Shown: piece after piece, positions 54,794-64,000 of the stretch
Numbering within the stretch: the first letter of the stretch is position 1
How the letters are laid out: each line of letters opens with the position of its first letter
From: Janibacter sp. DB-40
GTDB taxonomy: Bacteria > Actinomycetota > Actinomycetes > Actinomycetales > Dermatophilaceae
Assembly (NCBI RefSeq): GCF_029510815.1
Contig: NZ_CP120360.1
Coordinates: 2,976,001-3,040,000, forward strand
Length of the DNA stretch: 64,000 nucleotides
Direction of reading: 5' to 3'
Program-made: the position numbers and the translations under genes
Notes under the pieces: model-generated
What the model saw: the letters and a program-made list of their open reading frames with translations, nothing else
The model's database searches: none
What the model was told of the DNA's origin: nothing

Positions 54794-56179
54794 ATGCCAG
54801 ACAACGGATCCGCGACCCGCCCGCTCCGGGTGGCGATCATCGGCTCGGGACCATCGGGGCTCTACGCTGCCGAGGCCCTGACCAGGCACGACGAGGTCGA
54901 GGTCAGCATCGACGTCTTCGACCGGCTGCCGGCCCCCTTCGGGCTCGCCCGCTACGGGGTCGCCCCTGACCACCTGGCACTGCGCTCGGTGCGCAACACC
55001 CTCGAGACCGTGCTCGACGACCCTGCCGTGCGGCTGCTGGCCAATGTCGAGGTCGGCACGGACATCAGCGTCGAGGAGCTGCACCGGTTCTACGACGCGA
55101 TCGTCTTCACCTACGGCGCGGCGACGGACCAGCGTCTGGAGATCCCGGGCGAGGACCTCGACGGCACCATCTCCGCCACGGAGCTCGTCAACTGGTACTG
55201 CGGTCACCCGGACGCTGCGGGCGAGCGCGTGGAGGCAGCGATCACGGCGGCGACGTCCGCCGTGGTCATCGGTGTCGGCAACGTCGCCGTCGACGTGACG
55301 CGCGTGCTGAGTAAGACCGCTCCCGAGCTCGACCACACGGACATGCCCCAGCACGTGCTCGACCTGCTGGCGGCGACCAGCATCACGAGCATCACCGTGC
55401 TCGGTCGCCGCGGCCCGGCCCAGGCCGCCTTCACGACCAAGGAGCTCAAGGAGCTCGGGGAGCTCGCCGACGCCGACGTGCTCGTCGATGCGCACGACCT
55501 CGCGCTCGACCCGGTCAGCGAGGCCGACATCGAGGGTGAGCGACGCCGGGAGCGCAACATGGAGGTCTTGGAGGAGTGGTCCACGAGGACGCCGGCCCGG
55601 GGCCGCCGCACGATCCGGCTGCGCTTCTTCTCCCAGCCGGTCGAGATCACCGGACCGGACAGGGTCACCGGGGTCCGTGTCGAGCGCACCCGGCTCGACG
55701 CCGACGGCTCACTGCACGGGACCGGTGAGTACACGACGATCGACGCCGACCTGGTCGTGCGCTCGGTGGGGTACCAGGGGATGCCGCTGGCCGGTGTCCC
55801 CTTCGACGAGGCCCGCGGTGTCGTCCCCCACGCCGAGGGCCGCGTCGTCGACGACGGGACCGTCGTCCCCGGGGAGTACGTCGCCGGCTGGATCAAGCGC
55901 GGACCGACCGGCATCATCGGGACGAACAAGAAGGACGCCACCGCGACGGTGCGCTCGCTCCTCGCCGACGCGGCGCAGCTCCCGCGTGCGGCCCAACCCG
56001 ATCCGGATGCGGTGACGACCCACCTGTCGGAGCGCGGCGTCCGCTACGTCGACGTCGACGGATGGCACGCGATCGACGCCGCCGAGATCGCGCTCGGGGA
56101 GTCGAAGGGCCGCCCCCGGACCACCCTGCACGACCGGGAAGCGCTCCTGGAGTCGGCGCGGCGGGGCGTTCGCGACTGA
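54794..56179 (+). CDS. fprA: Ferredoxin/adrenodoxin-type NADP+ reductase (FprA)
   Basis: A 461-residue FAD enzyme. The FAD motif is VAIIGSGPSGLYAAEAL, then LPAPFGLARYGVAPDH, the hallmark of adrenodoxin-reductase-like FprA; the NADPH motif is VVIGVGNVAVDVTR; the TVLGRRGPAQAAFTTKE stretch and the end (GWIKRGPTGIIGTNKKDA) are complete. It passes electrons from NADPH to ferredoxin, e.g. for P450s. The ATG at 54794 follows GAGGAGGG. Length fits FprA. A P450 gene lies 3.6 kb downstream, but in a separate unit. Confidence 0.92.
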   Translation: MPDNGSATRPLRVAIIGSGPSGLYAAEALTRHDEVEVSIDVFDRLPAPFGLARYGVAPDHLALRSVRNTLETVLDDPAVRLLANVEVGTDISVEELHRFYDAIVFTYGAATDQRLEIPGEDLDGTISATELVNWYCGHPDAAGERVEAAITAATSAVVIGVGNVAVDVTRVLSKTAPELDHTDMPQHVLDLLAATSITSITVLGRRGPAQAAFTTKELKELGELADADVLVDAHDLALDPVSEADIEGERRRERNMEVLEEWSTRTPARGRRTIRLRFFSQPVEITGPDRVTGVRVERTRLDADGSLHGTGEYTTIDADLVVRSVGYQGMPLAGVPFDEARGVVPHAEGRVVDDGTVVPGEYVAGWIKRGPTGIIGTNKKDATATVRSLLADAAQLPRAAQPDPDAVTTHLSERGVRYVDVDGWHAIDAAEIALGESKGRPRTTLHDREALLESARRGVRD

Positions 56180-56222
56180 CGCGAAGCACCGGACCGTGTG
56201 GACGCCCGCTCAGCGAGCGACC

Positions 56223-57014
56223 TCACCGCAGGTCGTGGTGCACCCAGACATTCGGCTCGATGTAGACCCCGTGGTTGTTCGCGACGTCGACGTGGACGGG
56301 CGAGAGACCCCCTTCGACATCGACGAGACCGTCGGTGTCGAAGGGCAGCCCGGTCCACTCCCGCCACTGCGCGAGCGTGCCGGGGATGACCATCGACAGC
56401 GGCGCCACACCGATGATCCGGCCGCCCAGACGCGCGTGCACCCGCAGCCACGGGTCGGCCGGCAGACCGTCCTCGCGCACCCGGCGGGCGTACTCGTCCG
56501 CGGGCGTGCGCGGTTCGAGCGCCTTGCGCGTCGGCCTGACGGGCCCGACGAGGTCACGCGTCCCCAGCTCGGCGAAGCGCTGGCGCGCCTCGAGGAGCAA
56601 CGGCCCGCTCAGCCCCTGACCACGCCGCTGCGGCGCGACCCGCGCCTCGATCAGGCTCACCGTCGAGAGGTCGGGGGTGACCCCCTTCGCCGCCATGCGC
56701 TCGGCGTACTGGATCGCGTGGTCCCACCCGCGCGGCGGCAAGTGCGCCACGGCCGCCTCGAGCGGCACCGCGTGCAGCCGCGCCACCGGCTCGTCGCCGT
56801 CGAGGACCACCAGGTGCAGCTGCGGGAAGGTCTCGATCGCGACCTCGTACGCGAAGAGCGAGGTCGGGTCCTCGAGCATGAACGCCGGCCAGTCCCCCGG
56901 GATCGCCCAGAAGGCGTCGAGGAGGTCCGGGCGCTCGGCGAGGGAGTACGTCTGCATGGGGACATCCAAGACGAAGGGGGCGTGGCCTACCAACGGTTTT
57001 CGCTCGCTCTGCAT
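56223..57014 (-). CDS. GNAT-like acetyltransferase with start in the dispersed element
   Basis: A 263-residue protein with a GNAT core (VVLDGDEPVARLHAVPL, then VSLIEARVAPQRRGQGLSGPLLLEARQRF, the acetyl-CoA loop). The ATG at 57014 is preceded by a strong GGGGGGAAG ribosome binding site that lies inside dispersed element D copy 3; the frame stays open through the element. A second start at 56957 (MQTYSLAER) would avoid it. Its real start is therefore uncertain. Acceptor unknown. Confidence 0.7.
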   Translation of the reverse strand: MQSERKPLVGHAPFVLDVPMQTYSLAERPDLLDAFWAIPGDWPAFMLEDPTSLFAYEVAIETFPQLHLVVLDGDEPVARLHAVPLEAAVAHLPPRGWDHAIQYAERMAAKGVTPDLSTVSLIEARVAPQRRGQGLSGPLLLEARQRFAELGTRDLVGPVRPTRKALEPRTPADEYARRVREDGLPADPWLRVHARLGGRIIGVAPLSMVIPGTLAQWREWTGLPFDTDGLVDVEGGLSPVHVDVANNHGVYIEPNVWVHHDLR

Positions 57015-57084
57015 GACTTCCCCCCGGTTCGCCGGAGTTTCATACCCATGCGAAGCAGGGGTTTCTCGGGTGACCCGATAATCG
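57015..57084 (+). repeat. Two-hairpin dispersed element D, copy 3
   Basis: The same layout as the copies at 34809 and 49578: a stem with CCCCCCGGTTCGC and GCGAAGCAGGGG arms and a 17-base loop, followed by TCTCGGGTGACCCGATAATC. It overlaps the 5' end of the GNAT-like gene and provides its ribosome binding site on the minus strand. Confidence 0.8.
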
Positions 57085-57145
57085 GGTGGCGCGGGCACCC
57101 GCTTGGGCTCGGGATGAAGTGCGCTGCCGTGGGTAGGGTCACCGC

Positions 57146-59257
<2,112 letters not shown>

Positions 59258-59267
59258 CGCACGAGAG

Positions 59268-59310
59268 ATGGCGGGTGGTCATCGTCCGGGGGACGACCAC
59301 CACCCGCCAT
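59268..59310. terminator. Terminator between nadE and the small membrane protein gene
   Basis: ATGGCGGGTGGT (59268-59279) pairs with ACCACCCGCCAT (59299-59310); inner bases form further pairs (CGTC with GACG). The stem lies between convergent genes and probably serves both. Confidence 0.8.
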
Positions 59311-59334
59311 GTCACGAGTACGTGTGCTCGGGGC

Positions 59335-59625
59335 CTACTTGATGCCGACCGAGGGGCTGCCCTCGGCCGTGTCGCCCTGCTCGAAGGTGTAGCTGCCCAA
59401 CCCAATCTTGGACATCACGATGCCGGCGACGATGGCCAGCACGGCGAGGACGGCGGCGATGATCCCCAGGACGGCGCTCAGCAGCAGGACGGCCAGGGTC
59501 GCGATGCCGCCCGACAGGATCCCGAGGGTCATCACGGTCCACCAGGCGGGGTTCTGCGCGTGACCGAGCTCTTCGACTGAGTGCGGGCCCTTCGGGGGGC
59601 GCGGAAGGCGGGGGTGCTTGCTCAT
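59335..59625 (-). CDS. Small two-TM membrane protein
   Basis: A 96-residue protein. The first 30 residues are hydrophilic with basic and Pro-rich start (SKHPRLPRPPKGPH), then two hydrophobic helices (about 28-50 and 52-75), then an acidic short tail. It resembles small HGxxxAW-type actinobacterial membrane proteins in layout only. A ribosome binding site is not obvious. Function unknown. Confidence 0.65.
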   Translation of the reverse strand: MSKHPRLPRPPKGPHSVEELGHAQNPAWWTVMTLGILSGGIATLAVLLLSAVLGIIAAVLAVLAIVAGIVMSKIGLGSYTFEQGDTAEGSPSVGIK

Positions 59626-59739
59626 GGCGCCATCATCCCATGTCCCTGTCGCCCCCGGCCACGACCCGCCGCCATGGACCCGGGGTCGCTGCGCGGCTAC
59701 GGTGAAGCACCTCACTACATCTGACGAAAGGTGGCCCCG

Positions 59740-61238
59740 ATGGCCGTGTCCACCCGGTGGCGACGGGCCACCGCAGGCTCGCGGGACACCGTCAGGACGC
59801 ACCCACCGGGCACCGGGATGGGATGGGCCGGACACACCTTCCCCCACCTGCCGGGACGCCGACCCGTCGTCGGGGACGTCTTCGCCAAGGGCCACGACCC
59901 GACGAAGCCGGTGCAGAACATGCTCACCTTCGCGCGGGACCTCGGGCCGATCTACGAGCTGCTCGCCCTGGGCCGCAAGTTCGTCTTCGTCGCCGGCGTC
60001 GACCTCGCCGGCGAGCTCTGCGACGACACCCGCTTCGTCAAGGCCCTCGCCCCCGGGGTGCACGACCTGCGGATGTTCGTCGAGGACGGGCTCTTCACCG
60101 CCCACACCGACGAGCCGAACTGGCGTCTGGCGCACAACCTGCTTCTCCCGGCCTTCGCCAAGCCGGCGATGCGGCGCTACCACGACGTCATGGTCGAGAC
60201 GACCGATGAGCTCATCGACGTGTGGGACGAGGCCGCGGGCGCCGGGCGCAGCGTCGAGGTCTCCCCGTGGCTGACCAAGCTCACCCTCGAGTCCATCGCG
60301 CGCGCGGCCTTCAGCCACACCTTCCGCAGCTTCGAGACCGAGGAGGTCGACCCCTTCGTCACGACCTTCGTGGCCTCCATGTCCTACGCGGCCGGCCGGT
60401 CCAACCTCGCCTCGCTCCCGCTCGTCGGTCGGCGCCTCGTGCGCCGGCACGACCGCCGGGCCCTCGACCGGCACCGCTACATCGACGACCTCCTGCGGCG
60501 GATCGTCGCCGAGCGCGAGGCGAGCGGCGAGCAAGTCGACGACCTGCTCGGCCGGATGATGGACGTGCCCGTCGACGACGCCGGGACGAAGCTCGAGGCG
60601 CAGAACGTCCGCCACCAGGTCCTCACCCTCCTCGTCGCCGGCCACGAGACCACCTCCGGCGCCCTCTCCTTCGCGCTGTACCACCTCACCCGCGAGCCGG
60701 AGGTGCTCGCCCGGGCGCGCGCCGAGCTCGACGACGTGCTGGGGACGGACCCGACGGCGACGCCGACCTTCGAGCAGGTGCCCAAGCTGCGCTACCTGCG
60801 CCGCGTGGTCGACGAGACACTGCGGCTGTGGCCGACGGCGCCCGGCTTCGCACGGTCCCCGCGGGAGACGACGTCATCGGGGCGGACGGCTCGGCCGGCG
60901 TACCCGGCGGCCTGACGATGACGCCGGAGGACTCGGTGCTCGTCTTCCTCCCCCAGCTGCACCGCGACCCCGACGTGTGGCCGGATCCGGAGCGGTTCGA
61001 CCCCGACCGCTTCCTGCCGGAGCACAACCGCGCCCGCCCCGCCCACGCGTACAAGCCCTTCGGCACCGGCGAGCGCGCCTGCATCGGCCGCCAGTTCGCC
61101 CTCCACGAGGCGGTGATCGTCCTGGCGAAGCTGCTCCACCGCTTCGATCTCGTGCCCGAGCCGGACTACGAGCTGACGATCACCGAGCGGCTGACGCTGA
61201 TGCCCGTGGGCTTCCGGGTCGGGCTGGTCCGGCGCTGA
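59740..61238 (+). pseudogene. Cytochrome P450, interrupted by one frameshift
   Basis: The first 370 or so residues (I-helix AGHETTSG, and the ExxR motif ETLR) and the last 110 (heme-binding FGTGERACIGRQFA, with Cys ligand) lie in different frames. The 1499-bp span is one base short. The break is at 60861-60870 (CCCGCGGGAGACGACG), where one G after GAG restores the reading frame. The restored protein (about 499 residues) is a CYP102-heme-domain-like P450 that would need a reductase and ferredoxin; FprA lies 3.6 kb upstream. Start at the ATG after GAAAGG. Confidence 0.85.
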
Positions 61239-61297
61239 GGAGCGGGGTGGACGTGGGCTCGCCGGTCATTCGTCGGCGTGTACACCTCCACCTGGGT

Positions 61298-62848
61298 TCA
61301 GCCCAGGTCGCGCCGGATCACCTTGCCGTTGGCCGTGCGAGGGAGGCCGTCGACGACCCGCACCTCGCGGGGGCGCTTGTAGGCGGCCAGCCGCTCGCCC
61401 GCCCGGGTGAGCACCCGCTCCCGCACCGTCGCCTCATCAGCCGTCGGCGAGGTCGGCACCACCCAGGCGCAGACGAGGGTCACGCCGTCGCCGACGTCCA
61501 GGGGCGCGACGGCGACCTCGGCGACTCCCTCGACGTCGGAGAGCGCGTCCTCGACCTCCACCGGTGAGATCCGGTAGCCCATCGCGGTGACCACGTCGTC
61601 GCAGCGTCCGTGGTAGGTCAGGTACCCGTCGGCGTCGAGCGAGGCGAGGTCGTTGGTGACGAACCACTCGCCGCGCATCACCTCGAGGTTCTCCTCCGGG
61701 CGGCGCCAGTACCCGAGCATCACGCCCGGGTCGTCCCGGTGGACGGCCAGCCGTCCGGCCCGGCCGTCGGGCAGCGGGGTCGGCTCGTCGAGCCGGTCCG
61801 GGTCGAGCACGGCGATGCGCCGCCCGGGCTGGGCGCGGCCGGGGCTGCCCGGTCGCACCGGCACGTCGGGCCCGCTCGAGACGAAGGTCGAGACCTCGCT
61901 CATCCCCAGCGACTCGTACAGCGGCACCCCGGTCCGCTCGGTCCACTCCCGCCACAGCGGCGACGGGAGCGCCTCACCGGCCACGAGCGCCGCCCTGAGC
62001 GAGGACAGGTCCCACTCTCCCGGCTCGCCGTGTCGCAGCAGGTGCCGGTAGACGCCGGGCACCGCCGCGAGGTGCGTCGCGCGGTACCCCTCGACCAGCC
62101 GCGGCCAGAGCAGCCGGTCTCGGGGGCCGTCGTGGACGACCGCCGTGGCGGCGTTGGCCCAGGGGTCGGTCAGGCCGACGCCGAGGGTGTACGTCCAGTT
62201 CAGCGCGCCCGCGTGCACCATGACGTCCCCCTCCGCCAGGCCGTACCAGCCGCGGTACATCGGGCGCCTCCCCCACGCGCTGCGGTGGGCGTGGGTGACG
62301 CCCTTCGGCCTGCCGGTGGTGCCCGAGGTGTAGGTGATGAAGGCGGCGCGGTCGGGATGGCCGACGTCGTGCTCGGCACGCTCGTCGCCCGCCACCCACT
62401 CGGCGATCGTGTGGGCGGTGACCGTCGGGACGTGCGGTGGCACGGTCAGCGGCAGGTCCTCGTCGAGGGCGACCGCGGCCGCGCCGCTGTCGGTCAACAG
62501 TGCGGCGGCCTCCTCGCCCGTCAGCTGGGCGCTCGTCGGCACGGCGACGAGACCGGCCGCGATGGCACCGAAGAAGACGAAGGGGAAGTCCGACCGGTTG
62601 CCCATCCGCAGCAGCACCCGGTCACCGCGCTCGAGGCCGAGACCGAGCAGACCGGCCGCGACCGCCCGGACCGCGTCGTCGACCTGCGCGAAGGTCCAGG
62701 TCGAGTCGTCCCCGGGCTCGGAGTGGACGACGACGAGCGCCCGCCGGTCGGGGGCGCGCGCCGCCGGGTCGGCGACGCAGTACTGCGACATGCCGAAGGG
62801 GGCGGGCGTCGCCTCTCCCTCGGTCGGCTCGACGGGCCAGCGGCTCAC
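61298..62848 (-). CDS. AMP-binding acyl-CoA synthetase
   Basis: A 516-residue adenylate-forming enzyme. The P-loop is TYTSGTTGRPKG, the A8 hinge region is present (LTYHGRCDDVVTAMGYRISPVEVE), and the C-terminal catalytic lysine lies in PRTANGKVIRRDLG. It activates a carboxylic acid to an acyl-adenylate and thioester; the substrate may be benzoate- or medium-chain-like. The GTG at 62848 overlaps the AKR stop (GTGA), so the two are translationally coupled. Confidence 0.9.
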   Translation of the reverse strand: MSRWPVEPTEGEATPAPFGMSQYCVADPAARAPDRRALVVVHSEPGDDSTWTFAQVDDAVRAVAAGLLGLGLERGDRVLLRMGNRSDFPFVFFGAIAAGLVAVPTSAQLTGEEAAALLTDSGAAAVALDEDLPLTVPPHVPTVTAHTIAEWVAGDERAEHDVGHPDRAAFITYTSGTTGRPKGVTHAHRSAWGRRPMYRGWYGLAEGDVMVHAGALNWTYTLGVGLTDPWANAATAVVHDGPRDRLLWPRLVEGYRATHLAAVPGVYRHLLRHGEPGEWDLSSLRAALVAGEALPSPLWREWTERTGVPLYESLGMSEVSTFVSSGPDVPVRPGSPGRAQPGRRIAVLDPDRLDEPTPLPDGRAGRLAVHRDDPGVMLGYWRRPEENLEVMRGEWFVTNDLASLDADGYLTYHGRCDDVVTAMGYRISPVEVEDALSDVEGVAEVAVAPLDVGDGVTLVCAWVVPTSPTADEATVRERVLTRAGERLAAYKRPREVRVVDGLPRTANGKVIRRDLG

Positions 62849-63678
62849 ATCTCCTCGTGGGTGTCCGGGTCCGCGTCGAAGAGACGGCCGTCGGGGCGGC
62901 CGAGCGCGGTGATCGCCTCGACCTCCCCGTCGGAGAGGTCGAAGCCCAGCACCTCGAGGTTGCTCGCCTGGCGCTGCGGGTCGGCGGACTTCGGCAGCGG
63001 CAGGGCGTCCAGGTGCAGGTGCCAGCGCAGCACGACCTGGGCCGGCGTGACCCCGTGGGCCCGCGCGGCGGTCGCGACCGGCTCGGCTGCCATGAGGTCC
63101 CCCGCGCGACCGATCGGCGCCCACGACTGGGTGGTGATGCCGCGGCGCTCGTTGTCGGCGCGCTGCTCGGCCTGGGGGAAGAAGGGGTGCAGCTCGATCT
63201 GGTTCGAGGCCGGCGTGACGCCGGTGGCCTCGATGATCGCGTCGAGGTGGTGGGGCTTGAAGTTGCTCACGCCGATCGAGCGGACGAGGCCCTCCTCCTT
63301 CGCCTCGACGAGGCGCTCCCATGCGCGCACGAAGTTGCCCTGCGAGGGGTTGGGCCAGTGGATCAGGGCGCTGTCGACGAAGTCGAGGTCCATCACCTGC
63401 AGCGTCGTGCGCAGACTGCTGTCGGCGCTGCGGTGGTCACGACCGGGGATCTTCGTCTGGATGAAGACGTCTCCCCGCTCGACCCCGCTGGCCCGGACGG
63501 CCTCGGCGACCTCGCGCTCGTTGCGGTAGTTCACCGCCGTGTCGAGGAAGCGGTACCCGGCCTCGAGCGCGGCCACCATGGCCCGGACACCGGCATCGCC
63601 GCGCAGGGGGTAGGTGCCGAAGCCGACGACCGGGACGGAGACGCCGTCACCGAGGGTGCGAGTGGGGAGCTCAGCCAT
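62845..63678 (-). CDS. Aldo/keto reductase
   Basis: A 277-residue AKR of the 2,5-diketogluconate-reductase type. The catalytic tetrad is D46, Y51, K76 and H107, visible in RFLDTAVNYRNE, IQTKI and ALIHWPNP. The ATG at 63678 has GGGGA before it. It reduces carbonyls with NADPH. The stop overlaps the acyl-CoA synthetase start. The repeat array (63727-63904) lies directly upstream of the start and may influence its expression. Confidence 0.88.
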   Translation of the reverse strand: MAELPTRTLGDGVSVPVVGFGTYPLRGDAGVRAMVAALEAGYRFLDTAVNYRNEREVAEAVRASGVERGDVFIQTKIPGRDHRSADSSLRTTLQVMDLDFVDSALIHWPNPSQGNFVRAWERLVEAKEEGLVRSIGVSNFKPHHLDAIIEATGVTPASNQIELHPFFPQAEQRADNERRGITTQSWAPIGRAGDLMAAEPVATAARAHGVTPAQVVLRWHLHLDALPLPKSADPQRQASNLEVLGFDLSDGEVEAITALGRPDGRLFDADPDTHEEM

Positions 63679-63726
63679 GTCCCCAACGTAGAGGACGAGC
63701 CGAACGCGTCGCGAGGGGTGTTCCGC

Positions 63727-63904
63727 TCGCAGGAGCCTAAGCAGTTGCGAACCACACCCGCAGGAGCCTAAGCAGTTGCGAACCACACCTGCAGGAGCCT
63801 AAGCAGTTGCGAACCACACCCGCAGGAGCCTAAGCAGATGCGAACCACACCCGCAGGAGCCTAAGCAGATGCGAACCACACCTGCAGGAGCCTAAGCAGC
63901 TGCG
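63727..63904 (+). repeat. Intergenic repeat cluster R4 (6 copies, exact 31-bp period)
   Basis: Six copies of GCAGGAGCCTAAGCAG(T/A/C)TGCG(A/G) start at 63729, 63760, 63791, 63822, 63853 and 63884 with a constant spacing of 31 bp; spacers are 9 bp (ACCACACC(C/T)). Copies 4 and 5 have AGATGCGA instead of AGTTGCGA; the last has AGCTGCGG. The array lies between the start of the aldo/keto reductase gene and the 3' end of the next gene. Confidence 0.92.
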
Positions 63905-63917
63905 GGCTGGAGAGGAC

Positions 63918-64000
63918 TCAGCCGTCGAAGAGGGCGAGCAGCTCCCCCTTCGCCGTGAGGTACTCGGCCTCGAGCTGGTCGACGAGCTGGGCCACCGGGA
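63918..64000 (-). CDS. 3' end of an unidentified gene, cut by the window edge
   Basis: The last 27 codons are visible on the minus strand, ending in QLEAEYLTAKGELLALFDG and TGA at 63918-63920. This looks like an amphipathic helix, possibly a coiled coil. It is too short to identify the family. Confidence 0.5.
   Translation of the reverse strand, partial: PVAQLVDQLEAEYLTAKGELLALFDG

Noticed and set aside
60222..61238. Separate gene for the second half of the P450
   Set aside because: The second frame only becomes protein-like after the frameshift site; it holds the heme-binding half of the same domain.

Overview
The window is a gene-dense, very GC-rich chromosomal segment (third-position GC strongly elevated, many GTG starts, many ATGA or GTGA gene overlaps). 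FprA-type ferredoxin reductase, PPDK, the two-domain NAD synthase, DUF4235 and DUF1361 proteins and mycothiol-transferase-like DinB proteins point to a high-GC actinobacterium. Gene content and the style of intergenic sequence fit Intrasporangiaceae (Janibacter-like); that placement is inference. I see no tRNA, rRNA, prophage, transposase or CRISPR array.

Layout. 0.1-3.4 kb: a TetR-regulated ABC exporter operon with two palindromic operators. 3.4-5.5 kb: a tightly coupled four-gene minus-strand operon (acidic small protein, haem-oxygenase-like di-iron enzyme, CDGSH Fe-S protein, PrmC-like methyltransferase), the best candidate for an undescribed system. 5.5-20.4 kb: GNAT, an SDR, type II NADH dehydrogenase, a ThrE-like exporter, HrpB helicase, SRPBCC and DinB proteins, FrnE-like DsbA with an MFS carrier, two tandem universal stress proteins, a DUF1361 membrane protein and a frameshifted DinB gene. 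20.5-25.8 kb: a flavodoxin-like reductase, then the TPP-riboswitch-controlled thiamine/HMP ECF transporter ykoE plus a fused ATPase-ATPase-EcfT gene. 25.9-30.5 kb: an ABC export cassette whose large FtsX-type permease gene is frameshifted. 30.7-38.9 kb: a KstD-like flavoenzyme, a TIGR02206 membrane protein, a metallophosphoesterase, long-form GAPDH, and a three-gene operon of a Gly/Asp/Ala repeat protein, a JmjC/cupin hydroxylase and a sucrase/ferredoxin-like protein. 39-46.7 kb: enoyl-reductase-like and housekeeping genes, GNATs, crotonase, MFS and SRPBCC. 46.8-64 kb: PPDK, a LysR regulator divergent from a 53-residue basic protein, a CxxC-less thioredoxin-reductase-like flavoprotein coupled to a membrane protein, FprA, glutamine-dependent NAD synthase, a frameshifted cytochrome P450, and an acyl-CoA synthetase/aldo-keto reductase pair.

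Three repeat signals sit on top of the genes. A 22-24 bp motif occurs in four intergenic clusters (2, 4, 3 and 6 copies). An about 70 bp two-hairpin element occurs three times. The 9-mer CGAAGGGGG/CCCCCTTCG is present at least 38 times, where base composition predicts about two. Three independent single frameshifts (near 18.69, 28.14 and 60.87 kb) interrupt otherwise well-conserved genes and may be either real decay or sequencing indels. Several genes have a TAnnnT hexamer 6-8 bp before the start codon, which suggests leaderless mRNAs.
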